Positions 1 to 7,680 of a stretch of 64,000 nt of DNA are shown here, in pieces (the first letter of the stretch is position 1; every line of letters begins with the position of its first letter). The translations under genes were made by a program, and so were the position numbers. The notes beneath the pieces are model-generated. The model was not told the DNA's origin. It saw only the letters and a list, made by a program, of their open reading frames with translations, and made no database searches. The DNA is from Paenibacillus polymyxa (GTDB lineage Bacteria > Bacillota > Bacilli > Paenibacillales > Paenibacillaceae), in assembly GCF_018614975.1 (NCBI RefSeq), contig NZ_JAGGNR010000030.1, positions 1 to 64,000 of the forward strand, in the 5' to 3' direction.

Positions 1-40
1 TTCAGAGAACAACACTCTGAAATGTAAGCTAAGCTATGCG

Positions 41-156
41 TTTGGTGGCGATGGCGGAGGGGTTCCACACGTACCCATCCCGAACACGACCGTTAAGCCC
101 TCTAGCGCCGATGGTACTTGGACCGCAGGGTCCTGGGAGAGTAGGACGCCGCCAAG
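41..156 (+). rRNA. rrf: 5S ribosomal RNA
   Basis: About 116 nt with the typical Firmicute 5S ends (TTTGGTGGCGAT at the 5' end, GACGCCGCCAAGC at the 3' end, which pair with each other) and the conserved internal CCGAACACG and GCGCCGATGGTA blocks. It is the distal gene of an rRNA operon; the 16S and 23S genes would lie before base 1. A short inverted repeat (TCAGAG/CTCTGA, 2-20) lies in the spacer before it. RnmV, encoded at 17.7 kb, is the family that matures 5S rRNA in Firmicutes. Confidence 0.97.
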
Positions 157-162
157 CAAAGA

Positions 163-195
163 ACCACTGCCGATGTTATTCGGTGGTGGTTTTTA
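163..195 (+). terminator. Intrinsic terminator of the rRNA operon
   Basis: An 11-bp stem with G-U pairs (ACCACTGCCGA / TCGGTGGTGGT) starts 6 nt after the 5S RNA and is followed directly by a T run. The position is right for the end of the rRNA operon. Confidence 0.85.
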
Positions 196-253
196 TTTGT
201 TTATAAGGAATAGATGCGGTGAACGGAAGCTCTGACATGATTAATAGTGGAAG

Positions 254-296
254 GTAACATTTTTGTTACGGATAACAGCAGCAAAACCAGTATAAT
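254..296 (+). promoter_or_regulatory. Candidate promoter with inverted repeat, upstream of lipoprotein gene
   Basis: A consensus -10 TATAAT lies at 291-296. No good -35 is seen 17 bp upstream. In its place is a perfect inverted repeat GTAACA-TTTT-TGTTAC (254-269), which could be an operator for an activator or repressor. The -10 is convincing; the regulator is inference. Confidence 0.4.
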
Positions 297-369
297 AGGA
301 CTATGTTAAATATGCTAAAAGTACCTGACCACAGAGCTGGAATGTGCAGCTGTGAAAAGGAGGGTGTGT

Positions 370-810
370 GTGTTAAGTTGGCGGAGACTTGGACTACAAT
401 CATTTCTGTTGCTTTGTTTGACCGTTGTTCTGGCAGGATGCGGTGAAGCTTCAGGATCTGTATGGACTTCATATGAAGGTGCGGTGAACGAGAAGAGTTT
501 TCCGGTGCCTAAAGTAGCGAATAAATCTGACCAGTCTGAAAATAATTCGGATATGGATTATGTTCGATATACGCTGTCTGGTATTAGTGAGAGTACTAGC
601 TTGCCTGAGGTATATCTAGACGAGATTAAAAGCTGGGGTTGGACAGAGAGGCAAGCCAAGGGTACATCCAATGAATCCAGTACCTTGCGTGTATTTGCAA
701 AGGAAGGACATACTGTGCATTTAGCAGTACATGATGGTTCCTTTACACTAATGGTTCCTAGAAATGATGCTACTCAAACGACAATTAAATCATTGGCTGA
801 AGACGATTGA
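370..810 (+). CDS. Small lipoprotein of unknown function
   Basis: The predicted 146-aa product has a short basic N-terminus, a hydrophobic core and a lipobox L-A-G-C with the lipidated Cys near residue 24, so it should be anchored outside the membrane. I do not recognise the roughly 120-residue mature domain; it begins with a Ser/Asn-rich linker. Start choice: the frame is open from GTG 352, but AAAGGAGG (356-363) sits inside that extension and is ideally placed 6 nt before GTG 370, so 370 is preferred. It is monocistronic between the rRNA terminator and a terminator at 870. Function cannot be inferred from its neighbours. Confidence 0.75.
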   Translation: MLSWRRLGLQSFLLLCLTVVLAGCGEASGSVWTSYEGAVNEKSFPVPKVANKSDQSENNSDMDYVRYTLSGISESTSLPEVYLDEIKSWGWTERQAKGTSNESSTLRVFAKEGHTVHLAVHDGSFTLMVPRNDATQTTIKSLAEDD

Positions 811-869
811 ACTGCTGCGTGTAAGGTTGGATATGAAAATTAACGCTGTGATGTCCCTTATCATATAGT

Positions 870-903
870 AAAGCTCCCGTGTACTTGATCGGGGGCTTTT
901 TGT
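870..903 (+). terminator. Intrinsic terminator after lipoprotein gene
   Basis: Stem AAAGCTCCCG / CGGGGGCTTT with a 10-nt loop, ending in a T run, 60 nt downstream of the stop codon. Confidence 0.85.
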
Positions 904-1241
904 TATTTGGCGAAGTAGGCTTGAGTAATGATGGAAGAACCTATCACGTATGGTGGATCAGAGATCATAAAGGTACAGAAGGAATGGAGTTGTATCTTTC
1001 GTACACGTATAGGTGGTATGGGTGCTTGAAACATAGGGAAGTGTAGAGCGCTAAAAATAGAGGGGGAGAGATGTAATTTGTATAAAGGTATGAGGTAATG
1101 AATGGCTGATGGAAAGCGCTAGAAGACAGATAGAACTGAGAGTGAGCAATAGATCGTTCAAAGGTGTAAGATCTACGAGGTATCTGGCGTTATGAGGATA
1201 TGGAACAGCAGGTGAAAAGAGGAGAAGAACGGAACCACGAG
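904..1241. other. Intergenic, no gene seen
   Basis: No open frame with a ribosome site, no RNA motif I recognise and no strong hairpin in this stretch. It is purine-rich on the plus strand and leads into the DnaA-box-like cluster. Confidence 0.5.
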
Positions 1242-1331
1242 TGGGGATAACTCATTTTACTATACCCATACTGTGGATAAGGAGTAAGAAAGGAAAAAAT
1301 AAAGGTTATCCACTGTGGATAACCTTTATTT
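1242..1331. promoter_or_regulatory. Cluster of DnaA-box-like sequences
   Basis: Two exact matches to the DnaA box TTATCCACA occur on the minus strand (1272-1280 and 1314-1322, read as TGTGGATAA on the plus strand). Two one-mismatch boxes accompany them (TGGGGATAA 1242-1250 and TTATCCACT 1306-1314). The last two abut as a palindrome in the centre of a 16-bp perfect inverted repeat (1297-1331). B. subtilis has several DnaA-box clusters near the origin that modulate initiation; a similar role here is inference. Confidence 0.4.
1290..1331 (-). terminator. Intrinsic terminator (minus strand)
   Basis: Perfect 16-bp inverted repeat (AAATAAAGGTTATCCA with its complement, loop of 3). Read on the minus strand it ends in TTTATTTTTTCC. 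It lies about 130 nt beyond the stop of the minus-strand membrane protein gene and is its likely terminator, in addition to the DnaA-box-like content. Confidence 0.6.
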
Positions 1332-1460
1332 GAGCTTGTGAGGCTGAGTCAACTGAACGGTACAACGATCATGTTTTTGCAACAGATGATCCGGAAGGGC
1401 TCAGTTGTTATGTATTACAAGTAAGTGAAGTACATTTAATACTGCTTAAACGAGGGATTG

Positions 1461-1985
1461 TTATTGCAGATAGTATGAGACATCTTGTTCATTCAATTTG
1501 ATGAGTCCATCTTTGCGCTCACGGGAGAGAACCATTACAACATACAAGCGAGGACCCAGCAACCACAAATGCCAGAAGATCAGCGAGAGGGTGAAGGACA
1601 AAGGCGACCATATCAAACATACTGTAATGATACATAGTCCAATCCAGCTCATGTTAAGGTGTACCCGGACAAACATAAGGAAGCTAAAATGCTGATCAGG
1701 GATATAACCTAACCAGGGCATACGCAGATTCCAGCGCCAGCGTTTGGCGTAAGAGGTACGGACCAGAAGTAATATCGTTCTGGCGATGACATAATGAATC
1801 CAGATGGTGATTGGACCTGCCAGTACAAAAAAGAAGAGGGCAGTCCAGGAGAATGCGAGCAGATTAAATAAGAGCATGATGACCGGCAGACACAGATAGC
1901 TGTAAATGACACTGCGGGCGATAGCCTTTTTTTTCAGAAGCCGGTATTGATAAAATGTTGCCTTATTCTCCGGTTCGGCGATCAT
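1461..1985 (-). CDS. Multi-pass membrane protein of unknown function
   Basis: The 174-aa product has four or five strongly hydrophobic stretches (about residues 27-50, 52-75, 113-135 and 137-155) between basic loops rich in Arg and Trp, which indicates an integral membrane protein. No catalytic motif or known family is recognised. CCTCCTT at 1998-2004 (AAGGAGG on the coding strand) lies 12 nt before ATG 1985, a slightly long but acceptable spacing. It is the only gene on this strand before abrB, and its transcript likely ends at the inverted repeat near 1297. Confidence 0.7.
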   Translation of the reverse strand: MIAEPENKATFYQYRLLKKKAIARSVIYSYLCLPVIMLLFNLLAFSWTALFFFVLAGPITIWIHYVIARTILLLVRTSYAKRWRWNLRMPWLGYIPDQHFSFLMFVRVHLNMSWIGLCIITVCLIWSPLSFTLSLIFWHLWLLGPRLYVVMVLSRERKDGLIKLNEQDVSYYLQ

Positions 1986-2133
1986 ACGATTATATATCCT
2001 CCTTCGGATTCATGTATGTATATATGAACCTTGTATCTCACGCCATGACGATTGTACAAGATATTGAGATTCGACGGAGCTTATCTCAGTATACTCCCGA
2101 ATACACGGACTGTCAGGCTTTGATATCGTTATC

Positions 2134-2370
2134 ATGTATTATATATCGGCTGAGATTCCAAGTTTTTTTAAGGAAATTGAATTTAAGTTTGAGTCAGGCC
2201 ATGGGATACGTGATGTAGAGGTAAATGCGATGGAATGTAGGATAACTGTATATACACAAGCAGGTGATGTTCTTGTAGGGAGAATGAATGTATTTTTCGG
2301 TACAGACACCCAAGAGGGGGTGGGCGAATATATATATTTTATAGAAAGAAAGCACTATGAAAATGTTTAA
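2134..2370 (+). CDS. Hypothetical small protein
   Basis: An AT-rich frame of 78 codons with a soluble, mixed-charge product (alternating hydrophobic and acidic residues, ending in YFIERKHYENV). No family is recognised. No good ribosome site precedes ATG 2134, so start and reality are uncertain. Its composition is more AT-rich than nearby genes, which could mean an orphan or transferred gene. The stop codon overlaps the -35 of the sigma-F-type promoter proposed for gin. It occupies roughly the place of bofA in B. subtilis but does not look like BofA, which is a membrane protein. Confidence 0.4.
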   Translation: MYYISAEIPSFFKEIEFKFESGHGIRDVEVNAMECRITVYTQAGDVLVGRMNVFFGTDTQEGVGEYIYFIERKHYENV

Positions 2371-2394
2371 AATAATAGAAACTGTGCAATACTG
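2365..2394 (+). promoter_or_regulatory. Sigma-F-type promoter of gin
   Basis: -35 GTTTA (2365-2369), 15-bp spacer, -10 TGCAATACTG (2385-2394). This agrees with the sigma-F pattern GYWTA / GGNNANAMTR except for the first -10 base. B. subtilis csfB/gin is known to be sigma-F dependent. The fin promoter at 27379-27408 has the same -35 and spacing. Confidence 0.5.
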
Positions 2395-2425
2395 ATAGTA
2401 AACGTAAAACAAGGTGGGATGGTTC

Positions 2426-2611
2426 ATGGAAGAACATGCCGAACACACATGTATTATCTGCGAGCAAAGAAAAAGAGAAGGCATTTTTATTGTATCTGAA
2501 TTCATATGTGACACTTGTGAAGCAGAAATGGTTCATACCGATGCGCAGGATGCCAAGTACAATTATTTTATTCATCAAATGAAGCAAATTTGGGTACAAA
2601 AAAACGCATAA
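2426..2611 (+). CDS. gin: Anti-sigma-G factor Gin (CsfB)
   Basis: This 61-aa zinc-binding protein holds sigma-G (and in B. subtilis also sigma-E) inactive during sporulation until the right stage. Visible signature: CIIC at residues 9-12 and CDTC at 28-31, separated by a basic/hydrophobic segment, then a helical tail, matching the Gin family in length and Cys spacing. ATG 2426 is preferred over the in-frame GTG 2414 because AAGGTGG (2411-2417) is 8 nt upstream of it. It lies just before yaaO and tmk as in B. subtilis (csfB-xpaC-yaaN-yaaO-tmk, with xpaC and yaaN absent here), which supports the assignment. Confidence 0.93.
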   Translation: MEEHAEHTCIICEQRKREGIFIVSEFICDTCEAEMVHTDAQDAKYNYFIHQMKQIWVQKNA

Positions 2612-2671
2612 TGAATGTTGCTGATAGAAGTAGAAGCGAAACATCGCATTGCAATGATGCTGATGTGTATA

Positions 2672-2692
2672 GAGGCCCAATGGGCCTTTTTC
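2672..2692 (+). terminator. Intrinsic terminator after gin
   Basis: Short GC-rich hairpin AGGCCC-AAT-GGGCCT followed by TTTTCTG. Confidence 0.75.
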
Positions 2693-2868
2693 TGTTGTTA
2701 AGAGGAGAGAATGTCTTGTTTGCCGTCTTGGGAAGGCGTATGCTGATATAATGATATAGATCATTTGCAGTAGAGCGTGTGGAGATAGGGAAGAAGGGCG
2801 TTCCTTGGATTAGGAAGCATTTTGGAGCGCATAGGGCGCACATTATATATGTACAGGATGGTTATTTC

Positions 2869-4698
2869 ATGGATCATAAAAATAAATCAAGTAGTGCCCC
2901 TTTATATGAAGCGTTGCTTGCTTATCGTGACTCGAAGCAGCGTTCTTTTCATGTGCCTGGGCATAAGAATGGACAAGCTTATCGACATTTTGTGGAACAA
3001 GCAGAAGCAGGGCAATCTCCAGCTAAGGATATCGTCAATGAGGAACACCAGCACAAGGTTGAGATTCAGAGTAATGCAGGAGGGAATGTTAACCGAAGGA
3101 TAGAGCAATTCAGTTCAGTGGAGAAACATGGGGCTGATCTGGAGAGTGGGGAGCGTTATGGCGATGAAGGGGTTCGTTCAGAAATAGAACTGGCACCAGT
3201 GCGTTCATTTCTGGAAATGATGGAGATGGATGTTACGGAGATTACGGGCACCGACGATTTGCATCATCCGGAAGGTGTGATCCGGGAAGCACAGGAGCTT
3301 GCGGCAGATTGTTTTGGTGCTGAGGAGAGTTTCTTCCTTGTGGGAGGCAGTACAGCAGGTAATCTGTCCTTACTGCTTACCGTGTGTGATGAGCCGAACA
3401 GTATTGTCCTGGTGCAACGGAATGTACACAAATCCGTTATTCACGGGTTAATGCTGGCAGGCGCAAGAGCTGTATTTCTGGAGCCGTGGGTCGATCCTGC
3501 ATCTGGACTTGCGGTCATGCCGTCGGTGGAGACGGTTCAGGCTGCTGTCCAGTCCTATCCTGAGGCAAAGGGCGTATTCGTCACTTTGCCTAATTATTAC
3601 GGCATGGGCGCTGACCTGACGCCCATAGCCGAGGTATGCCACGCCGCTGGCATGCCATTGCTCGTGGATGAAGCGCATGGCGCGCATTATGGGCAGCATC
3701 CGGAGCTGCCTGTCTCTGCACTGTCATGCGGAGCAGACGGTGTTGTGCAGTCGACGCATAAGATGCTGACGGCCTTCACCATGGGTGCCATGCTGCACAT
3801 TCAGGGACCACGGTTAAACCGGTCCCTGTTAAGGCAGCGACTGGCCATGGTGCAAAGCTCAAGCCCATCATACCCGGTGATGGCTTCGCTCGATCTGGCG
3901 CGCCGCCTGCTGCATGTGCAGGGCGCGAACACATTCACGGCGGGGCTCGCCGCCGTGGATGCCTTTAAGCGCGGTCTCGCGGAGCTGCCGCGCTTTCAGT
4001 TGCTGCAGCCTGCACAGCAGCTGCAGCCAGAACCGCCAGCCGGTACAGCGAAGCCGGCTGGCATGCCCGTGTCCGCTGCGCAGCGGACACGGGAGGGCCT
4101 GACCGCGGCGACGATGCCATCTGCCGCGGGGTATACCGCTCAGGACCCATTCAAGTCCGTCATCTATGACGGCGCAGGGGTGCTGAGCGGTTATGGGCTA
4201 CAGCAACAGCTGGAAGCATGCGGCTGTGTGCCTGAGATGAGCGACGAACGGTACGTCGTCTTGCTCTTCAGCCTGGGCTCAACGGTGCAAGATGCTCAGC
4301 ACCTGTTGCAGGCTTTACACCATATAAGCTCTGCCGATGGGCATGAACAGGTCCAACAATCTAATGCAGAGTCATCTCATCAGCTTGCGAAAGGTTCGGC
4401 GCATTATATTTCCACGTGGAACAATTTACAAGAAAAAACTCGCTACTCGGAACCAATCTCCTTTACACTGCAACCGATTGTAGAGACGGATACGATCAAT
4501 GTCCCGATAGAAGAAAGCGCGGGTTGTCGATCAGCCGAGATGGTTATACCTTACCCTCCAGGGATTCCGCTTGTATATCCGGGTGAACGTATTAGTACAT
4601 CGATGGTGGCACGTATACAACTCCTGCGGGATGAAGGAGCAAAGTTTCATGGGGTATCCGATGCGTCTCTACAGTCATTGAGGCTCATGAAGGAATGA
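2869..4698 (+). CDS. yaaO: YaaO-like PLP-dependent Orn/Lys/Arg decarboxylase family protein
   Basis: Fold-type I PLP enzyme of the Orn/Lys/Arg decarboxylase family; the substrate is not known for YaaO. Motifs: FHVPGHKNG near the N-terminus, TGTDDLHHP, DEAHGAHYG with the PLP-ring Asp near residue 267, and STHK with the Schiff-base Lys near 298, followed by a C-terminal domain. The chosen start ATG 2869 gives about 609 aa and fits the family N-terminus (PLYEALLAYRDSKQRSFHVPGH); GTG 2779 would extend it. Odd: at about 600 aa it exceeds the roughly 480 aa of B. subtilis YaaO. A hydrophilic insertion (about residues 44-107) splits the GHKNG and TGTDDLHHP motifs, and a GC-rich Pro/Gln/Ala insertion (about 378-415) contains nested palindromes. 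Confidence 0.88.
   Translation: MDHKNKSSSAPLYEALLAYRDSKQRSFHVPGHKNGQAYRHFVEQAEAGQSPAKDIVNEEHQHKVEIQSNAGGNVNRRIEQFSSVEKHGADLESGERYGDEGVRSEIELAPVRSFLEMMEMDVTEITGTDDLHHPEGVIREAQELAADCFGAEESFFLVGGSTAGNLSLLLTVCDEPNSIVLVQRNVHKSVIHGLMLAGARAVFLEPWVDPASGLAVMPSVETVQAAVQSYPEAKGVFVTLPNYYGMGADLTPIAEVCHAAGMPLLVDEAHGAHYGQHPELPVSALSCGADGVVQSTHKMLTAFTMGAMLHIQGPRLNRSLLRQRLAMVQSSSPSYPVMASLDLARRLLHVQGANTFTAGLAAVDAFKRGLAELPRFQLLQPAQQLQPEPPAGTAKPAGMPVSAAQRTREGLTAATMPSAAGYTAQDPFKSVIYDGAGVLSGYGLQQQLEACGCVPEMSDERYVVLLFSLGSTVQDAQHLLQALHHISSADGHEQVQQSNAESSHQLAKGSAHYISTWNNLQEKTRYSEPISFTLQPIVETDTINVPIEESAGCRSAEMVIPYPPGIPLVYPGERISTSMVARIQLLRDEGAKFHGVSDASLQSLRLMKE
4035..4093. repeat. Two adjacent inverted repeats inside the yaaO-like gene
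   Basis: GCCAGCCGG (4035-4043) pairs with CCGGCTGGC (4054-4062) across a 10-nt loop. Three bases later, 4066-4093 is a perfect 28-bp palindrome with 14-bp arms (CCCGTGTCCGCTGC and its complement). Both fall in a GC-rich linker of the encoded protein and preserve the reading frame. Confidence 0.85.
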
Positions 4699-4770
4699 AG
4701 GGAACACATGAAGATCTGAATTGCATTCACCAATAGGTAGGCAATATGACCAATACGGATAGCGATACCG

Positions 4771-4791
4771 GACCCTACACATGTGAGGGTC
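4771..4791 (+). terminator. Possible weak terminator after yaaO-like gene
   Basis: GACCCT ... AGGGTC stem enclosing CACATGTG, 70 nt after the stop. The following bases are only moderately T-rich (CTCTTGGT), so termination is uncertain. Confidence 0.35.
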
Positions 4792-4913
4792 TCTTGGTCA
4801 TTAATCTAGTTGCTATGGTGTGTCTTCAAACTCAAGCATGCAATACGTTGAAGGATGTCAGGGTCCAACATCTTGAAGTCAAGGATTGCTGATCCTGGCG
4901 AATTGTCCAGACG

Positions 4914-5109
4914 ATTTTGTAAGGAACCGAGGACGTCTTATTTAGCCTTCGAGTCCTCCTTTTATTTTGTAAGGAACCTGAGACACGTTATTAACCAAAT
5001 TCACCTAACAAACACGCTGTAAACGGCTGCTTATTCCAAAATAGCGTGTTTCAGATTCCTTAGATTGCTGCGGGCGCTTCAAATCGCTGAATAAGACGTC
5101 ACAGGGTTC
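4914..5109. repeat. About 195-bp fold-back element with nested inverted repeats
   Basis: Outer arms: GAACCGAGGACGTCTTATT (4924-4942) and AATAAGACGTCACAGGGTTC (5090-5109) are imperfect complements. Inside, AAGGAACCTGA (4971-4981) pairs with TCAGATTCCTT (5051-5061) with one mismatch, and AAACACGCT (5010-5018) pairs perfectly with AGCGTGTTT (5043-5051). A 15-bp direct repeat ATTTTGTAAGGAACC occurs at 4914-4928 and 4964-4978. The whole forms a long branched hairpin. No coding capacity was seen. It resembles a MITE-like or dispersed intergenic repeat, or a structured RNA; which of these cannot be told here. Confidence 0.65.
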
Positions 5110-5191
5110 GTTAGCGCTCCGGCTTTCGGCAGGTATGAAGACACGCTCTAGTTCAGCTTACAAAGATAGACATAAGAAAGAAGGGAACAAC

Positions 5192-5620
5192 TTGGGTATT
5201 CCGCTAAAAAAATATACAGGAATAGTCCTGCAAGTTTTGTTGATGTACGGTTTTTATTGGATTGGAAACTTGATTCAAGCTGTATTACATCTGCCGTTAA
5301 CAGGCAGTATTGTGGGCATGTTGGTATTGTTTGTCACCATTCAACTGGGATGGATCAAAATGAGCTGGGGAGAAGAAGGGTCGACGTGGCTTCAATCTCA
5401 TCTGCAATTGTTGTTCATCCCGCCAACTGTGGGCATTATTAATCATTTTGATTTTTTTCGAGCCAACACATTGTTATTGGTTCTTGGTTTAATCGTTAGC
5501 ACATTAATCACATGTCTGATATCTGCCAAATTAAGTGAGTGGCTTATGACATGGAGATCGTCTCATTTAGGCAAAAAGGAGGCGATCACTTGTCAGCATT
5601 CATCCTCGGAATTGGAATGA
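5192..5620 (+). CDS. CidA/LrgA family holin-like membrane protein
   Basis: Small integral membrane protein (about 142 aa, four hydrophobic segments) of the CidA/LrgA family, holin-like proteins linked in other Firmicutes to cell lysis, overflow metabolism and export. Family features seen: an initial helix ending YGFYWIGNLIQ, then LPLTGSIVGMLVLF, then LLFIPPTVGIINHFDFF. Start: the frame is open from ATG 5135, but only TTG 5192 has a nearby purine-rich site (AGAAGGGA, 5178-5186), and starting there gives the usual family length. It overlaps the next gene by 31 nt, so the two form one operon, as cidAB/lrgAB genes do. The fold-back repeat lies directly upstream. Confidence 0.85.
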   Translation: MGIPLKKYTGIVLQVLLMYGFYWIGNLIQAVLHLPLTGSIVGMLVLFVTIQLGWIKMSWGEEGSTWLQSHLQLLFIPPTVGIINHFDFFRANTLLLVLGLIVSTLITCLISAKLSEWLMTWRSSHLGKKEAITCQHSSSELE

Positions 5621-6282
5621 TCGCGCTAACCATCGCTGTATATATTCCAGCCACTCGACTATATAAAAGGCTGAAATGGCCGATCCTTATGCCTGTACTC
5701 ACAACGACTGCCATACTGATCCTGATTTTGGTGATTTCCGGTATAAAGCTGGATACGTACATGCTTGGTGGCAAATGGATACAGGAGCTCTTGGGCCCAG
5801 CAGTGGTATCTCTCGCTTTTCCCTTGTCCAGACATCTGCATGTGCTGAAGCAAAATATCATTCCAATTGTGGGTGGAACGATCGGAGGCAGTATTACAGG
5901 TGTTTCCACAGGGGCTTTAATCGCCATTCTGCTTGGCTATCCTCAAGAGATGGTCATCGCTTTATTACCAAAATCCGTGACTACTCCTGTGGCTATTCAA
6001 CTTGCTGATCAGGTTGGAGGCAACGCCTCATTCACATCGCTGTTTGTGATGATTGCAGGATTCTCAGGGATATTACTAGGGCCGATGCTCTTGAAATGGG
6101 CCAAAGTCCGCAGTAAACATGCCTATGGAATTGGACTGGGTTCAGCATCTCATGCCCTCGGCATGGCGAGGTCTTTCGAATATGGAGAGAATGCGGTAGC
6201 CCTAAGTTCAGTTTCCATGATTGTCAGTGCCATTGCCGGATCAATTATGCTTCCATTATGGGTATGGATCATCTACGGTTGA
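5590..6282 (+). CDS. LrgB/CidB family membrane protein
   Basis: A 230-aa polytopic protein of the LrgB family, partner of the CidA/LrgA protein encoded just upstream. Motifs: GKWIQELLGPAVVSLAFPLSRH, ALLPKSVTTPVAIQ and GSASHALGMARSFEYGE, all typical of LrgB. Preferred start TTG 5590 with AAAGGAGG at 5575-5582; ATG 5539 would add a non-family extension. It overlaps the upstream gene by 31 nt, implying translational coupling. No LytSR-type regulator genes are seen nearby. Confidence 0.9.
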   Translation: MSAFILGIGMIALTIAVYIPATRLYKRLKWPILMPVLTTTAILILILVISGIKLDTYMLGGKWIQELLGPAVVSLAFPLSRHLHVLKQNIIPIVGGTIGGSITGVSTGALIAILLGYPQEMVIALLPKSVTTPVAIQLADQVGGNASFTSLFVMIAGFSGILLGPMLLKWAKVRSKHAYGIGLGSASHALGMARSFEYGENAVALSSVSMIVSAIAGSIMLPLWVWIIYG

Positions 6283-6304
6283 ACGCTTTACTTTGTTGTT
6301 CATG

Positions 6305-6333
6305 TTGGAGTAACCGCTGACCTATAGTATGAT
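6305..6333 (+). promoter_or_regulatory. Candidate sigma-A promoter of tmk
   Basis: TTGGAG (6305-6310), 17-bp spacer, TATGAT (6328-6333), leaving a leader of about 160 nt before tmk. Confidence 0.45.
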
Positions 6334-6499
6334 AGAAAGAAACAAGCTTATATGATCTTGGTGTTATTAATACGTACCGATATAGCTGTAGCTATACACC
6401 TCTGGGCGAGGGATATCATATCTTGTAGCAAGAGGGTCTAAGCATATTCAATTACAGCAGCAATAGATGCAATTATCGACATAGAAAGCAGGGAAGCAT

Positions 6500-7147
6500 A
6501 TGCAGGGCAGAGGTAAATTCATTACGCTGGAAGGGGGAGAGGGTTCCGGTAAAACAACGATGATCGGTAGAATAGGTTCTTATTTTGAAGAACGGGGTAT
6601 ACCTTACGTAGTTACGCGAGAGCCTGGCGGAATTGAGATTGCGGAGAAAATACGTTCCATTATTCTGGACCCTCTTCATACGGCAATGGATGCTCGAACC
6701 GAAGCGCTATTGTATGCAGCTGCACGCAGCCAGCATCTGGCGGAGAAAGTAGAGCCTGCGCTGAGAGCTGGAAAAGCAGTCATCTGTGACCGATTTGTCG
6801 ATAGCAGTCTGGTCTATCAGGGATACGCCCGTGGACTCGGGATAGAGAACGTATGGGCCATTAATCGCTTTGCGATCGGTGATCTCATGCCGGATGTGAC
6901 CTTATATTTGGACATTGAGCCTGAAGTGGGGCTTGCCCGGATCGACGCTCATGAGGGCCGGGAAGTGAACCGTCTGGATCTGGAAAATCTGGAGTTTCAC
7001 CGTAAAGTGCGAGAGGGTTACTTCCTATTAAAAAAGCAGTTCCCGGAACGGATCAGGGTTATCGATGCTTCCATGAAGCAGGAGGATGTCTTGGCAGCAA
7101 TGATTTTGTCGCTGGAGACAGGGATTTTGAAGGATTTTGACGAGTAA
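6500..7147 (+). CDS. tmk: Thymidylate kinase
   Basis: Phosphorylates dTMP to dTDP with ATP, an essential cytosolic step of dTTP synthesis. The 215-aa product has the P-loop GGEGSGKTT (residues 12-20), the DR motif [17 protein letters not shown] and the LID region. Length is typical (about 210). GGGAAGC just upstream gives a modest ribosome site for ATG 6500. It heads the conserved tmk-darA-yaaR-holB-ricT-yabA series, whose products support replication. Confidence 0.98.
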   Translation: MQGRGKFITLEGGEGSGKTTMIGRIGSYFEERGIPYVVTREPGGIEIAEKIRSIILDPLHTAMDARTEALLYAAARSQHLAEKVEPALRAGKAVICDRFVDSSLVYQGYARGLGIENVWAINRFAIGDLMPDVTLYLDIEPEVGLARIDAHEGREVNRLDLENLEFHRKVREGYFLLKKQFPERIRVIDASMKQEDVLAAMILSLETGILKDFDE

Positions 7148-7193
7148 TTGTCTAATATATAGACAGGGCATTTAGTGAAGGTGCTTATTCTAA

Positions 7194-7538
<345 letters not shown>

Positions 7539-7680
7539 TTAAACCTATTGCCTGGATCCCATGAGGGTCCTTCATGATCCATAGCATGTTGGAAACGATG
7601 GATGCAAGAAGAGTTAACAGAGTTCGTGCGTGACACTTACGGAACGCCTTTCTTGATCAGAAGAATTGGCACAGTCTTTC

